A program made the translations under genes and the position numbers. Below are positions 32,570 through 40,738 of a stretch of 41,561 nt of DNA, one piece after another. The DNA comes from Thiotrichales bacterium (lineage in GTDB: Bacteria; Pseudomonadota; Gammaproteobacteria; SZUA-229). The stretch lies in assembly GCA_020341835.1 (NCBI GenBank), contig CP070838.1, positions 685,704 through 727,264 on the forward strand, written 5' to 3'. Numbering within the stretch: position 1 is the first letter of the stretch; the number at the start of each line of letters is the position of its first letter. The notes beneath the pieces were generated by a model. That model was not told where the DNA came from. It searched no databases and was given only the letters and a program-made list of their open reading frames with translations.

Positions 32570-33796
32570 CTAGAAACGCTTACCGTAGCTGATCTGGAAT
32601 ATGATCGCCTTGTTGGTATCAAATTCCGAGTTTTTAAACGTCTGGTACATGTATTCGAGCCGTGTTCTCAGCTCCGCATCATGCTTGAACGGTATACCGT
32701 AGGTGAGACCACCCGTTGCACTGCTCATCTCATCGAGGCGATAGTCTGCGCTGAGGAATTGAGGCAGGTTAGGCGCACCGGCGGTCGGATCTGCAAAAAA
32801 CGAGTTCTGGTAGAACTCGGCCTCGCTCTGTGTATACAGTCTCACGCGAGGCTCTATGTACTGTATGTTTTTTCCAAAATTAAACCTGTGCTTCCAGTTC
32901 AGCGTGTGCGATTTGATATCCCAGTCATCCGCGTAATAACGGTACGACAGGTGGATATTGTTATTGCCCGGGAAGGTCTGATGATTAAGGTTGGCTGTTA
33001 TCGACCAGCGCATCCTCGAATCAGGCCGCCCTTCGTAATACTGATCCCATTCAATTCCGTTGGAATCGACCACACTGAAAATCTTGTACGGATCTGTCAT
33101 GTAGCCATTAGCGATACCAAAGGCAAGGTTCAGCTGTGCGACCGTGCGTCGGTTGATAACCTGTGTTATGCCGGCTATCAGGTCGGTGGTAGAACGCTCA
33201 CCTTTTCCGCGGAAAAGGTTGTCTTCTACCCGGCTCAATGGTTCCGGTGTTGTGGTGCTGCCCTTGCGCCATATTTCGTCATAAGTAATGGCCGCACCAA
33301 AGGTAAACTTCGTAGACCGACTGGCGTTCTCCTTGTTTGCCGTAGCGGCGGCACTGACGGAACGCCAGTCATTTTCGACGGAAAACGCACCGTTGTAATT
33401 CATATTAAAGGTACGTGTATGTTCGTGCGCCCAGTCGACGCTTACAGCCACACGCGTGTCATCAAACTCGGCCAGCGGGGCAGCAGTTCCGCCACCGACA
33501 GGCCCGGTTCCTCCGGACGCACCGGTTGATGTCAGTGGATTTGCGTTCTTGACAGCACCGGTTGGCGTCGCACCTGACATGGCATCGAACACCACCTTGA
33601 TCGAAGCGGTGTCTTTAGTCGAGACAAAGCCTTTTGCACTACCGATCAGCTTGTTGACTGTTACGCGATCGACCTCACTGTAGTGCAGATACGAACCATC
33701 GACTTCCCACGCATTTTCGATGGCTTCTGCAGCTGCGTTGCCCGTAGTAAGCAAAGAACAGGTTGCCAGGCTGAGTTTATTCCTTATGGATTTCAT
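32570..33796 (-). CDS. DUF3570 outer-membrane beta-barrel protein
   Basis: A 408-residue secreted protein with a signal peptide ending near NAAAEA. It consists of alternating aromatic beta strands (SYLHYSEVDRVTV, RMRWSITANLNHQ, IHLSYRYYADDWDIKSHTLNW) and ends in a terminal phenylalanine (ISYGKRF), typical for outer-membrane barrels. A Gly/Thr/Ala-rich loop (about 85-107) is an odd insertion. In DUF3570 proteins I know, the gene follows a DUF4266 lipoprotein gene, as here (74 bases). It is the last gene of the minus-strand unit. Confidence 0.88.
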   Translation of the reverse strand: MKSIRNKLSLATCSLLTTGNAAAEAIENAWEVDGSYLHYSEVDRVTVNKLIGSAKGFVSTKDTASIKVVFDAMSGATPTGAVKNANPLTSTGASGGTGPVGGGTAAPLAEFDDTRVAVSVDWAHEHTRTFNMNYNGAFSVENDWRSVSAAATANKENASRSTKFTFGAAITYDEIWRKGSTTTPEPLSRVEDNLFRGKGERSTTDLIAGITQVINRRTVAQLNLAFGIANGYMTDPYKIFSVVDSNGIEWDQYYEGRPDSRMRWSITANLNHQTFPGNNNIHLSYRYYADDWDIKSHTLNWKHRFNFGKNIQYIEPRVRLYTQSEAEFYQNSFFADPTAGAPNLPQFLSADYRLDEMSSATGGLTYGIPFKHDAELRTRLEYMYQTFKNSEFDTNKAIIFQISYGKRF

Positions 33797-33870
33797 ACAA
33801 GCTCTAATTGGATTTGTTAACCCGGATTATTATTTTTAGTATTTAGGTTTTATTAGTGATTATGGTTATG

Positions 33871-34104
33871 CTAGTTGCAGCCGCACCCGCCGCCACCGAC
33901 GCCACTGCCGCCCGTGGAGGCTTCCTTACTGAAAAAGATATGCTCGTCTGCATAGGCCTGCATGGGATCCTGCGGGAACTGCATGCTCCTCTGTGCGAGA
34001 ACATCCTTCTCCCAGGCTTTTACGTCTTCCTTGATGAAAATATTCCGCACGGTGCCGCAACCGGAAAGGCTGAGCAGTAAAAACAGTACAATTATTCTGG
34101 TCAT
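33871..34104 (-). CDS. DUF4266 lipoprotein with C-terminal GGGGCGCN
   Basis: A 77-residue lipoprotein: signal with lipobox LSGC (cysteine 16), the family core KAWEKDVLAQRSM and YADEHIFFSKEAS, and a Gly-rich end finishing CGCN. The two cysteines in a flexible glycine tail are conserved in DUF4266 members I recall and invite a redox, metal or modification role, fitting the TlpA-like thioredoxin nearby. It lies between DUF1501 (115 bases upstream, with a hairpin) and DUF3570 (74 bases downstream). Confidence 0.88.
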   Translation of the reverse strand: MTRIIVLFLLLSLSGCGTVRNIFIKEDVKAWEKDVLAQRSMQFPQDPMQAYADEHIFFSKEASTGGSGVGGGGCGCN

Positions 34105-34166
34105 GTAATTAACAGTAGTCGATTTATTATTGTTAGCAACTTTATTCTAGTCATAAATACAAAGAG

Positions 34167-34200
34167 CCTGCGCGTAACGCCTGTACGCATCACGCGCAGG
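34167..34200 (-). terminator. Hairpin between DUF1501 and DUF4266 genes, possible partial terminator
   Basis: Nine-base arms CCTGCGCGT/ACGCGCAGG with 16 bases between. On the minus strand only CTCTTT follows, so termination would be incomplete and could set a lower or higher level for the two downstream genes. Confidence 0.5.
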
Positions 34201-34219
34201 TTTCTTTATGATGCCCTGC

Positions 34220-35878
34220 CTAGGGGAACAAAGGGGCCTCACCGGGAATAGTTTCATCAATCGCGGGATCACCCGTGGGGTTGCGTTCTTCATCTGCCGT
34301 CAGTATCTCCGGGTTCTGCGCACCAAAGTACGAATAAACGGAAGCCGCCACAGACATCGGTTCCATTTCGTAGCTGCCTGGCCCATTAGGATTACCGGTA
34401 CCAGCCGGATCCGGTTCAGTGACCTGGTTATTGGTACCCGGGTCGCCAACACGAACGGTCGTTCCAACCACCTTGCCAAGCTGCCTGAACGCACCACCAT
34501 TGGCCGCACTGGCCACGCCCGCGCCACCGATGGTCCACAGGTTCTGGTTGTTGCCGTGGTCCCAGCCCTGGGAATTATTCAGGTTGACGCGGCGACCAAA
34601 ATCGCCGTATACGTTGATCACGATATTGTCTGTGGGCCTATCAAGACCGGTGCCTGGGGTCCTTATTGTTGCATTAGTCTGATTACCAGAGTACTTGATG
34701 TGTAACGCCGCCGCTTTCAGTGCGCGAAACAGCTGGGTCATACGACTACGGTACCGATCGATACCGTTGTTGTGATCATCCCAGCCACCGAGACCTCCGC
34801 CAACAGTAATATACAATGACCCTGGATTTTCAATCGCCAACGTCACCGCTGCCTGAATACGTTCGGAGTACTGGTTATTGTTCGGGTTCGGGTATTGCAA
34901 AGGTTCGCCCGGATTGATGCCAAGGTCAGCCGCATCACTCGCGTCAAGCACGTTTGGCAATGCCCCCAGCGCATTACTTACTGAACCGATTCGCTGAGCC
35001 AGATATTCACGTAAACCATTCGAACTGATCACACCGGCGTAGCGGGCGCTGTAAGCCGGATCCGCCAGCTTTCTGGCAACCATGGCATCGAGCGCTGCCG
35101 CATTACCGTCATTCAAACGCGTGAAGGGGTCGTTCAGATCCTGATCCAGTGTTGTACCCCTGAGCAGCAATGGCAACGTATAATCAGGATCAATCGCGAA
35201 AAAGCGCGTGTCACCCTCGAAGGAAACAAACGGGAGAATCATGTTGTCCATATCTACCGCGGTACCGTCGGCAAACGTCGTCGTGCCTTCGTAAGCAGCG
35301 CGATTCTGATACAGCATCGCGGCAATACGGGTGCCGACGCCGGCGCTGGTCTCGATATCGAGCGAACCTTTCTGGCTCATCAGAATACTTTCACGGTGAG
35401 AACGCGTACCATCCTTGCGTTTCATCATCGTGCGATAAACAGACATGTAACCCTGGTCGACCATGTACTGCATATCACGGCCACCGGCACCATCGGTATT
35501 ATCTACAAGGGGATTATTATTGTTGGGCGTGCCGCGCCAGAATCCGTGACGCGTAATAAATCCGTTCGTTGCATCCCCGGTATCATCGAAACTTACTACT
35601 CGATTGCCGAATGCCGCGGTATAGGAGTTCTGCGAACTGGCATTGATATCGACGATGTTCGTCAGGTTACCCGACAGCTCCGAAGGACCTCCATACAGGA
35701 AAATATTGATCACCTGGGGCATGATCGATGGCGCAGCGATATTCACGCCAGAGTAATTAATCGCGGAATTGGCAGCCTTGTACATGGTCGACATATTGAA
35801 AGCGGTCGGCCAGGTCGATGGCAACAGGGCTGAAGCGCCAACTGCGCCCAGGGATTTAATAAAGCTTCTACGTTTCAT
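34220..35878 (-). CDS. DUF1501-like Tat-exported protein
   Basis: A 552-residue protein with a twin-arginine signal (MKRRSFIKSLGAVGASALL). Marks of the DUF1501 family: an early FLYGGPSELSGNL, RSHRESILMSQKGS, TVGGGLGGWDDHNNG and INVYGDFGRRVNLNNSQGWDHG near residue 440, which resemble alkaline-phosphatase-superfamily metal sites. Tat export suggests folding or cofactor loading in the cytoplasm before translocation. A strong AGGAGG overlaps the stop of the upstream lipoprotein gene 12 bases away, so the pair is coupled. Function is not established. Confidence 0.8.
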   Translation of the reverse strand: MKRRSFIKSLGAVGASALLPSTWPTAFNMSTMYKAANSAINYSGVNIAAPSIMPQVINIFLYGGPSELSGNLTNIVDINASSQNSYTAAFGNRVVSFDDTGDATNGFITRHGFWRGTPNNNNPLVDNTDGAGGRDMQYMVDQGYMSVYRTMMKRKDGTRSHRESILMSQKGSLDIETSAGVGTRIAAMLYQNRAAYEGTTTFADGTAVDMDNMILPFVSFEGDTRFFAIDPDYTLPLLLRGTTLDQDLNDPFTRLNDGNAAALDAMVARKLADPAYSARYAGVISSNGLREYLAQRIGSVSNALGALPNVLDASDAADLGINPGEPLQYPNPNNNQYSERIQAAVTLAIENPGSLYITVGGGLGGWDDHNNGIDRYRSRMTQLFRALKAAALHIKYSGNQTNATIRTPGTGLDRPTDNIVINVYGDFGRRVNLNNSQGWDHGNNQNLWTIGGAGVASAANGGAFRQLGKVVGTTVRVGDPGTNNQVTEPDPAGTGNPNGPGSYEMEPMSVAASVYSYFGAQNPEILTADEERNPTGDPAIDETIPGEAPLFP

Positions 35879-35890
35879 ATTGGCGCCCTC

Positions 35891-37549
35891 CTAGTTGACA
35901 GACCTGAAGTAATAAAACTCAGGCAGCCGTGCAATATAGTCAAAAGTAATCTGTGCGATCTCATCATGACGTCCAACACGAACGATTGTGATTGTGTTGT
36001 CATCAGGGTCTGTGGTCAGATGGTTGCCCGTGACGCCAGTTGCAAAGACATCGATCAAGTCTGCCTTTTCATTCGCATCGGCTTTTCGCTGCAAGACGCT
36101 CATGAACAGATAGTCAACAAAGTCATTCAAGCTCATGCTGTCTATGAATGGTTTGACATCACCATTTTCATCGTAGAGGAAGTTGGCAATACCTCGGGTA
36201 GCGGATGGATCGTAATAGCCCCTGTTCATCAGCAGCTCTTCTCGCATCGACTTGTGATAGTTGGCAAAACTCAGACCATCCAGCGGCACATCCGGAAGAC
36301 GGCCGATCTTGTACTTCGCGGTCGCCCAGCCCATACCGTCCATATAGATCTGCTGGTTCGAGAATTCCGTCATGCGTCTGAATATCTGCTCGTCGACCTC
36401 ACCGGCACCCTCATCCGGATGCCACTGCAGCGTATCCAGCATCGGCATCAGGTTTTCTTCGACAGACCTGGGCCTCTCGACATTCAACAAATACTCTCTG
36501 GAAAACAAGATCGCCATGAAAATATCTTCAAAGGTTTCCGGGTTGCTGTTGGCGATCGAGTTGATGTAATTCCGGCGGTAGTCCAGGTTGTCACCGCGCA
36601 ACTCAACGAAATAGTTGTATATCACCTCAACCACACGCGGGATCAGCAAGGGATGGCCTGCAATCACTTCGTACAGGTCATCACAGGTGGTGACGTAATT
36701 AGTCTGCAGCACCAGCTGCGGCACCGTGTTCGGGAAGTCGGTACGGCGGATCAAATAACCGTCATCTTCGTTGGTCAGGTACAGGTCTTTACAGGCAATA
36801 CCGCCACGATAGGAATCTTCCTCGGTTTCGAAAAGCCCCAGGTAGAGCTCATAGGCCTCCAGCGCGTGGTTCTCCGGTGAACGGGATACACGCCAGCGAG
36901 CCAGTGTTGACAGGTTGGAACGAATCACCTGGCGAATAGGTGTATTGGATTCAAGATTGGTCACCAGGAAGCGAAACATGTTCTGCACATCGGTATAGTC
37001 AGTACTTTCCATCTCTTCTGCCGGCGAGAACATGATGGTGTTCATCAGTACATAGGCCATCCAGTGCACGAACACGTCACGACTGACCGGGTACTCCTTG
37101 ATTCGGGCCAGCGGTAACTGTTTAGGGCGCTCATTCTGACGAGCATCAGGATCATCATCGAACCTGTACTTGGCAACTGTCGGGTCGGGATTGCCCTCGT
37201 CGTCGAGACCATCAATGATAGTATCGTGAGCCAAAATCTCGGCGGGACTCAGTTTCGTCTGCAGGGCTGTTTTGGTGTCCGCGAGGAAATTGCTACTCTT
37301 CGGCTGCGGATTCGCGATACCGGCATTCATGTCGAAAAAGTCTTCGACCGACACCCCGCGGAACATGGTACCGAGCAACTTGTTGGCTACCATGTACTGT
37401 TGTTCGGGCGCAAGAGTATTGAATTCGCCTTGTGAAAGCGCGACTGCGGAGCCACCTGCAGCAAAGTCATTGCCGCCTTCAGGCAGTCCTGGGTCACAGC
37501 CGAGTACGGCCATGGAAACAGCGATTATTAACGGTAGTTTGAATCTCAT
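35891..37549 (-). CDS. Large lipoprotein paired with DUF1501 protein (DUF1800-like, tentative)
   Basis: A 552-residue lipoprotein with signal MRFKLPLIIAVSMAVLGC (lipobox VLGC). The rest is mainly helical, with IMAILFSREYLLNVERPRS and VDYLFMSVLQRKADANEKADL resembling segments of DUF1800 or related helical proteins that are commonly encoded next to DUF1501. I cannot confirm the family. The ATG with AGAGG upstream is preferred over a TTG two codons earlier. It heads the minus-strand unit lipoprotein - DUF1501 - DUF4266 - DUF3570. Confidence 0.72.
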   Translation of the reverse strand: MRFKLPLIIAVSMAVLGCDPGLPEGGNDFAAGGSAVALSQGEFNTLAPEQQYMVANKLLGTMFRGVSVEDFFDMNAGIANPQPKSSNFLADTKTALQTKLSPAEILAHDTIIDGLDDEGNPDPTVAKYRFDDDPDARQNERPKQLPLARIKEYPVSRDVFVHWMAYVLMNTIMFSPAEEMESTDYTDVQNMFRFLVTNLESNTPIRQVIRSNLSTLARWRVSRSPENHALEAYELYLGLFETEEDSYRGGIACKDLYLTNEDDGYLIRRTDFPNTVPQLVLQTNYVTTCDDLYEVIAGHPLLIPRVVEVIYNYFVELRGDNLDYRRNYINSIANSNPETFEDIFMAILFSREYLLNVERPRSVEENLMPMLDTLQWHPDEGAGEVDEQIFRRMTEFSNQQIYMDGMGWATAKYKIGRLPDVPLDGLSFANYHKSMREELLMNRGYYDPSATRGIANFLYDENGDVKPFIDSMSLNDFVDYLFMSVLQRKADANEKADLIDVFATGVTGNHLTTDPDDNTITIVRVGRHDEIAQITFDYIARLPEFYYFRSVN

Positions 37550-38127
37550 TAGCAACCTCTCTGTACGCCAGCTACCTGTGTACGTTCGAATTGATGCGTT
37601 AAATCTTAGGTCAGAAAAACTGAACTAAAAGTAACCAGAAATTTTTCTCCGACGAACGGATAAACGGTTAATCAGTGTTTGAGTGTCATTTGCGCAGGGA
37701 AAAACAGACGTGCAAAGCGGCGCGATGGCCGAAAAGACGCATACCCTATCCATATGAATTTTTTGAACATTTTCAACAGCCAGGACAGCTGTCGGACGTA
37801 AGCTTAATGCATTTGCATTGCACTGTTAAGAGCAAATCAGAACGAATACAAAAAAATGCCGGAAAACAATCTATGCTTTTGTTTAGACAACGTTTACAAA
37901 TTATACAATTAATTTGTTCCTGTTTCCGACAGAATGTGTAAACATTCTTTACAATATGCTATAGTCTCTTTCAATGAAGAGTCAAGCAATAATTGTAATG
38001 ATTATTGTTATCGACTCAAATCCCAAATGCTCCAAAACTCTGAACATTGAATTCCTGGCAGTGTATGCCGACAGCGCTCACAGCTTGATGCCTGCGCTGA
38101 ATTTGATTAATGACTTTGGAGTATCCA
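37550..38127. other. AT-rich divergent intergenic region with palindromes
   Basis: No gene is called in this 578-base gap between the lipoprotein gene (minus) and the TlpA-like gene (plus). A perfect inverted repeat ACAAATT-N8-AATTTGT lies at 37896-37917, and AGAATG-N6-CATTCT at 37931-37948. A -10-like TATAGT follows at 37960-37965, so the second palindrome overlaps the expected -35 of the TlpA-like gene. The base composition is clearly more AT-rich than the genes around it. Confidence 0.5.
37931..37948. promoter_or_regulatory. Palindromic operator candidate before the TlpA-like gene
   Basis: AGAATG-TGTAAA-CATTCT is a perfect 6-6-6 inverted repeat ending 11 bases before TATAGT. Its position over the -35 region suits a repressor or activator site controlling the divergent units. 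No regulator gene is adjacent. Confidence 0.45.
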
Positions 38128-38652
38128 ATGCATATTTCAATCACTCGAATTGCTCTGGCTGTCGTTGTTATATACAGCTTTATCTCACCGACAACTGCGA
38201 TTGCACAATCCGGCGATAAATACAAAGCGCCCGGTTTTACCTTACCCGGACAGAACAAAACCGTTCAGCTTTCCAAATACAAGGGCAAGGTGGTTTACCT
38301 CGATTTCTGGGCTTCATGGTGCGAACCGTGCAAACGTTCTTTCCCGTGGATGAATGAACTTCAAACCATCTATGGTGAAGACGGTTTCGAGATTATCGCA
38401 GTTAACCTCGATACATCGAGAAAAGAAGCAGAAGAGTTTTTGAAACAAATGCCCGCAAAGTTTGATATTGCTTTTGATAAAAGCGGTAAAACAGCTGAAG
38501 CGTATAACCTCAAAGCCATGCCAAGTTCATTCCTGATCGACAGAAATGGCAGACTGGTACACAAGAGCCTTGGTTATCGCGTCGAAGAGAAAAAAATCGT
38601 AGAAAAAAAGATCCAGAAGCTGGTCGGCAAAAGTGTCGTAGCTAACCGCTGA
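38128..38652 (+). CDS. TlpA-like thiol-disulfide oxidoreductase
   Basis: A 174-residue periplasmic thioredoxin-fold protein. The signal peptide ends near AIA before QSGDKYKAPGFTL; the active site is FWASWCEPCKRSFPWMNEL with CEPC cysteines at 65 and 68, and the cis-proline lies in KAMPSSFLIDRNG. TlpA or ResA proteins reduce specific envelope disulfides. It is divergent from the lipoprotein/DUF1501/DUF4266/DUF3570 unit; in other proteobacteria I recall TlpA-like genes next to DUF4266/DUF3570. The start is fixed by TGGAG seven bases upstream. Confidence 0.92.
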   Translation: MHISITRIALAVVVIYSFISPTTAIAQSGDKYKAPGFTLPGQNKTVQLSKYKGKVVYLDFWASWCEPCKRSFPWMNELQTIYGEDGFEIIAVNLDTSRKEAEEFLKQMPAKFDIAFDKSGKTAEAYNLKAMPSSFLIDRNGRLVHKSLGYRVEEKKIVEKKIQKLVGKSVVANR

Positions 38653-38668
38653 AGCTGCTCAAAAGCAC

Positions 38669-38690
38669 AATCACAAGGACGTGATTTTTT
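38669..38690 (+). terminator. Rho-independent terminator of the TlpA-like gene
   Basis: Stem AATCAC/GTGATT with a six-base loop followed by TTTTA, 16 bases after the stop. Confidence 0.65.
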
Positions 38691-38753
38691 ATTTTCTCTG
38701 CAGTGTAGTTCAACACAGGGAAACCTGATTGCCATTTCAACAGAGGTGGGATA

Positions 38754-39956
38754 ATGGTCGTTATCAATTCGGTTCGAACCCTGTTTTCTCAGCCCGGGTC
38801 TGTTATCGAATCCCTCACGCGTAAATTTCCACGCGTTTACCTTGTACTTATAACACTTGTGGCATTACTGGGTTATGCCTACATACTTGCTTTCCCGATC
38901 CTGCTGCTGTCTGGCATATTGAATGTGTATGCTGCAATTGTTATGCAAGAGACGGTTGACTGGCAATCGGCAATTATCTGGACTGCCGTAATTCTGCTGA
39001 GCGGACTGGTTATTTTTCGCAGCATGCAATACAAACCGCGGCAGCCTGTCGGGCTGTCACTGACAGAAGACAAGACACCTGAACTCTTCTCCCTTGTTCA
39101 GCAACTGTGCGAACATTACGAACGGACCTCGATACAGCGGCTCGTCATTACCGGCAACTATGAACTCGACATTGTGAAGATACCCAGGTGGGCGCTGCCC
39201 GGCTGGTCGTCGAATACACTGCTTATCGGCCTCCCCGTCCTGCAATGTCTATCGCCGCGGCAATTCGAGTGCATGCTTGCCCGGCGCATTGGACAGTTCT
39301 CCAGGCAGCATAATTTCCTGGCGAACTGGCTGTATCAATTGCGCGCCACATGGCAACAGTATCGCGCCTGCTATAGCCAGCAAAAAGGTTTCGGCATCGA
39401 ACCACTGAAATATTTTTTCGCTGTCTATTCACCTTTGTATTCAGCGGCATCAACCTGGGCAGCCAGACAGGACGAACTCAATGCCGATAGCTACGCGATG
39501 GAACTGTACAATGATGAAGAAGTGCGCGAGATGATTACTGCAGACGCACTTTGTCGATGGTACCTGAACAACCAGTTCTGGCCGGCAGTCGACAAAGTCG
39601 CTTCAACAGAATCGAAATCACCACCGCTTCCCCACGTCCGCATGGCGGCCGCAGCGTATAGCGGCATGGCCGGCGAAAAACTTAATGCCCTGATGGCCAG
39701 GATTATCAAACACAAACCCGCTTCCAACGACGCCCTGCCCTCACTCCAGGACCGCATCGAAAACATTGGTCACGATAAAGTACGCCTGCTTAAGCCGGCG
39801 AAGGAGATCGCGGCGGTACATTATCTTGGCAAATCATTGAAACCGGTGATCGACCTGATCGACAAGCTCTGGCTAAAACAGCGGCTTGAAAACAGGAAGC
39901 GACATGATCAGCCTGGGCAGAACCCGCCATCGCCGGAACAGATCAGCAGCGCCTGA
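38754..39956 (+). CDS. M48-like membrane protein lacking the HExxH motif (pseudo-peptidase)
   Basis: A 400-residue protein with two N-terminal membrane helices (about 28-58 and 72-90) and a cytoplasmic- or periplasmic-facing domain that lines up with M48 peptidases. Where M48 has AHELGH, this protein has ARRIGQ (residues 177-181 replace both histidines and the glutamate), yet the downstream third-ligand motif survives as RQDELNADSYAMEL (240-250). It should therefore be unable to bind zinc in the usual way and probably works as a scaffold or regulator. AGAGG precedes the ATG. Confidence 0.78.
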   Translation: MVVINSVRTLFSQPGSVIESLTRKFPRVYLVLITLVALLGYAYILAFPILLLSGILNVYAAIVMQETVDWQSAIIWTAVILLSGLVIFRSMQYKPRQPVGLSLTEDKTPELFSLVQQLCEHYERTSIQRLVITGNYELDIVKIPRWALPGWSSNTLLIGLPVLQCLSPRQFECMLARRIGQFSRQHNFLANWLYQLRATWQQYRACYSQQKGFGIEPLKYFFAVYSPLYSAASTWAARQDELNADSYAMELYNDEEVREMITADALCRWYLNNQFWPAVDKVASTESKSPPLPHVRMAAAAYSGMAGEKLNALMARIIKHKPASNDALPSLQDRIENIGHDKVRLLKPAKEIAAVHYLGKSLKPVIDLIDKLWLKQRLENRKRHDQPGQNPPSPEQISSA

Positions 39957-39974
39957 CTCATGCTATAGAGCCGA

Positions 39975-40541
39975 CTATCCGGCACCCCGGTCCTTCGGCG
40001 GAAACTGTTCGAGGATCTTCTGTACATTCAGATTGATCTGCTCGGTAACCCTGTCAGGCGCCTCGTGCTTGTCGATCACCTGCGAACTGATGCCACGCCA
40101 GACCAGCCTGTCGTTTTCAGACATATAAAAGTCAATATAGAGCGTGCCTTCATCGTACTGGCGGATATCCGGTGCGGTACTGATGACCACGCCACCTACA
40201 TGATGATAACCGCCGGTACCGAAACCTATCGTGGTTCCGACGTTACTGCTGGATATCTTGCTTTCAACCTTGAGGTTGTAGTCGATCAGAAAATCAGGAG
40301 AGCTCGCATCAAGGGTGATGCCCTTCGCGCCAAGTTCTCTCTCGATTGCGTTGCGCACACGGGTGGCCACCAGTGGGCTCATTTCTGATTGCGCATCCGG
40401 CTTTGCCTCGGGATCCAGTTTCCAGGCAAATGTTCTGAGTGCAGAAAAATCTGCCTCCGTGTCGTAATCCTGGCTAACGGTGATACCCGAACAGGCGCCG
40501 ACAAAGATAGCAAAAATGATCAAAAAGGCCTGTAGTCTCAT
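39975..40541 (-). CDS. DUF4136 lipoprotein
   Basis: A 188-residue lipoprotein: signal with lipobox VGAC (cysteine 17), then VSQDYDTEADFSALRTFAW, the usual start of the DUF4136 domain, SPDFLIDYNLKVE, a Gly/His-rich loop (GFGTGGYHHVGG), GTLYIDFYM and LVWRGISSQVID. Function is unknown. It is convergent with the M48-like gene, 18 bases away. Confidence 0.92.
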   Translation of the reverse strand: MRLQAFLIIFAIFVGACSGITVSQDYDTEADFSALRTFAWKLDPEAKPDAQSEMSPLVATRVRNAIERELGAKGITLDASSPDFLIDYNLKVESKISSSNVGTTIGFGTGGYHHVGGVVISTAPDIRQYDEGTLYIDFYMSENDRLVWRGISSQVIDKHEAPDRVTEQINLNVQKILEQFPPKDRGAG

Positions 40542-40644
40542 AGCTGAATACCCTGCTGCCCTTCAATCATAGCAAAATTGGCTAATTTCAGATCAGTTTT
40601 ACCGATTTGCCCTTTTTTAGTGGAACAAAGACGCAATTATCATT

Positions 40645-40665
40645 ATGCTGTTGAAATTACAGCAT
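40645..40665. promoter_or_regulatory. Inverted repeat upstream of the PPEW-repeat gene
   Basis: ATGCTGT-N7-ACAGCAT is a perfect inverted repeat 15 bases before a -10-like TATACT (40680-40685), so it covers the expected -35. It could be an operator for the downstream secreted protein. No clear -35 box is visible. Confidence 0.4.
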
Positions 40666-40738
40666 CTCTTCTGACAGGGTATACTGTTACACCGCATACC
40701 GGAAACCGATTAAAGCTGCACTTCAAAGGAGGCCAGCA

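Noticed and set aside
35966..36880. Plus-strand frame of 304 codons opposite the large lipoprotein
   Set aside because: No family resemblance and no ribosome site; the minus strand has a lipobox signal and coupling to DUF1501.
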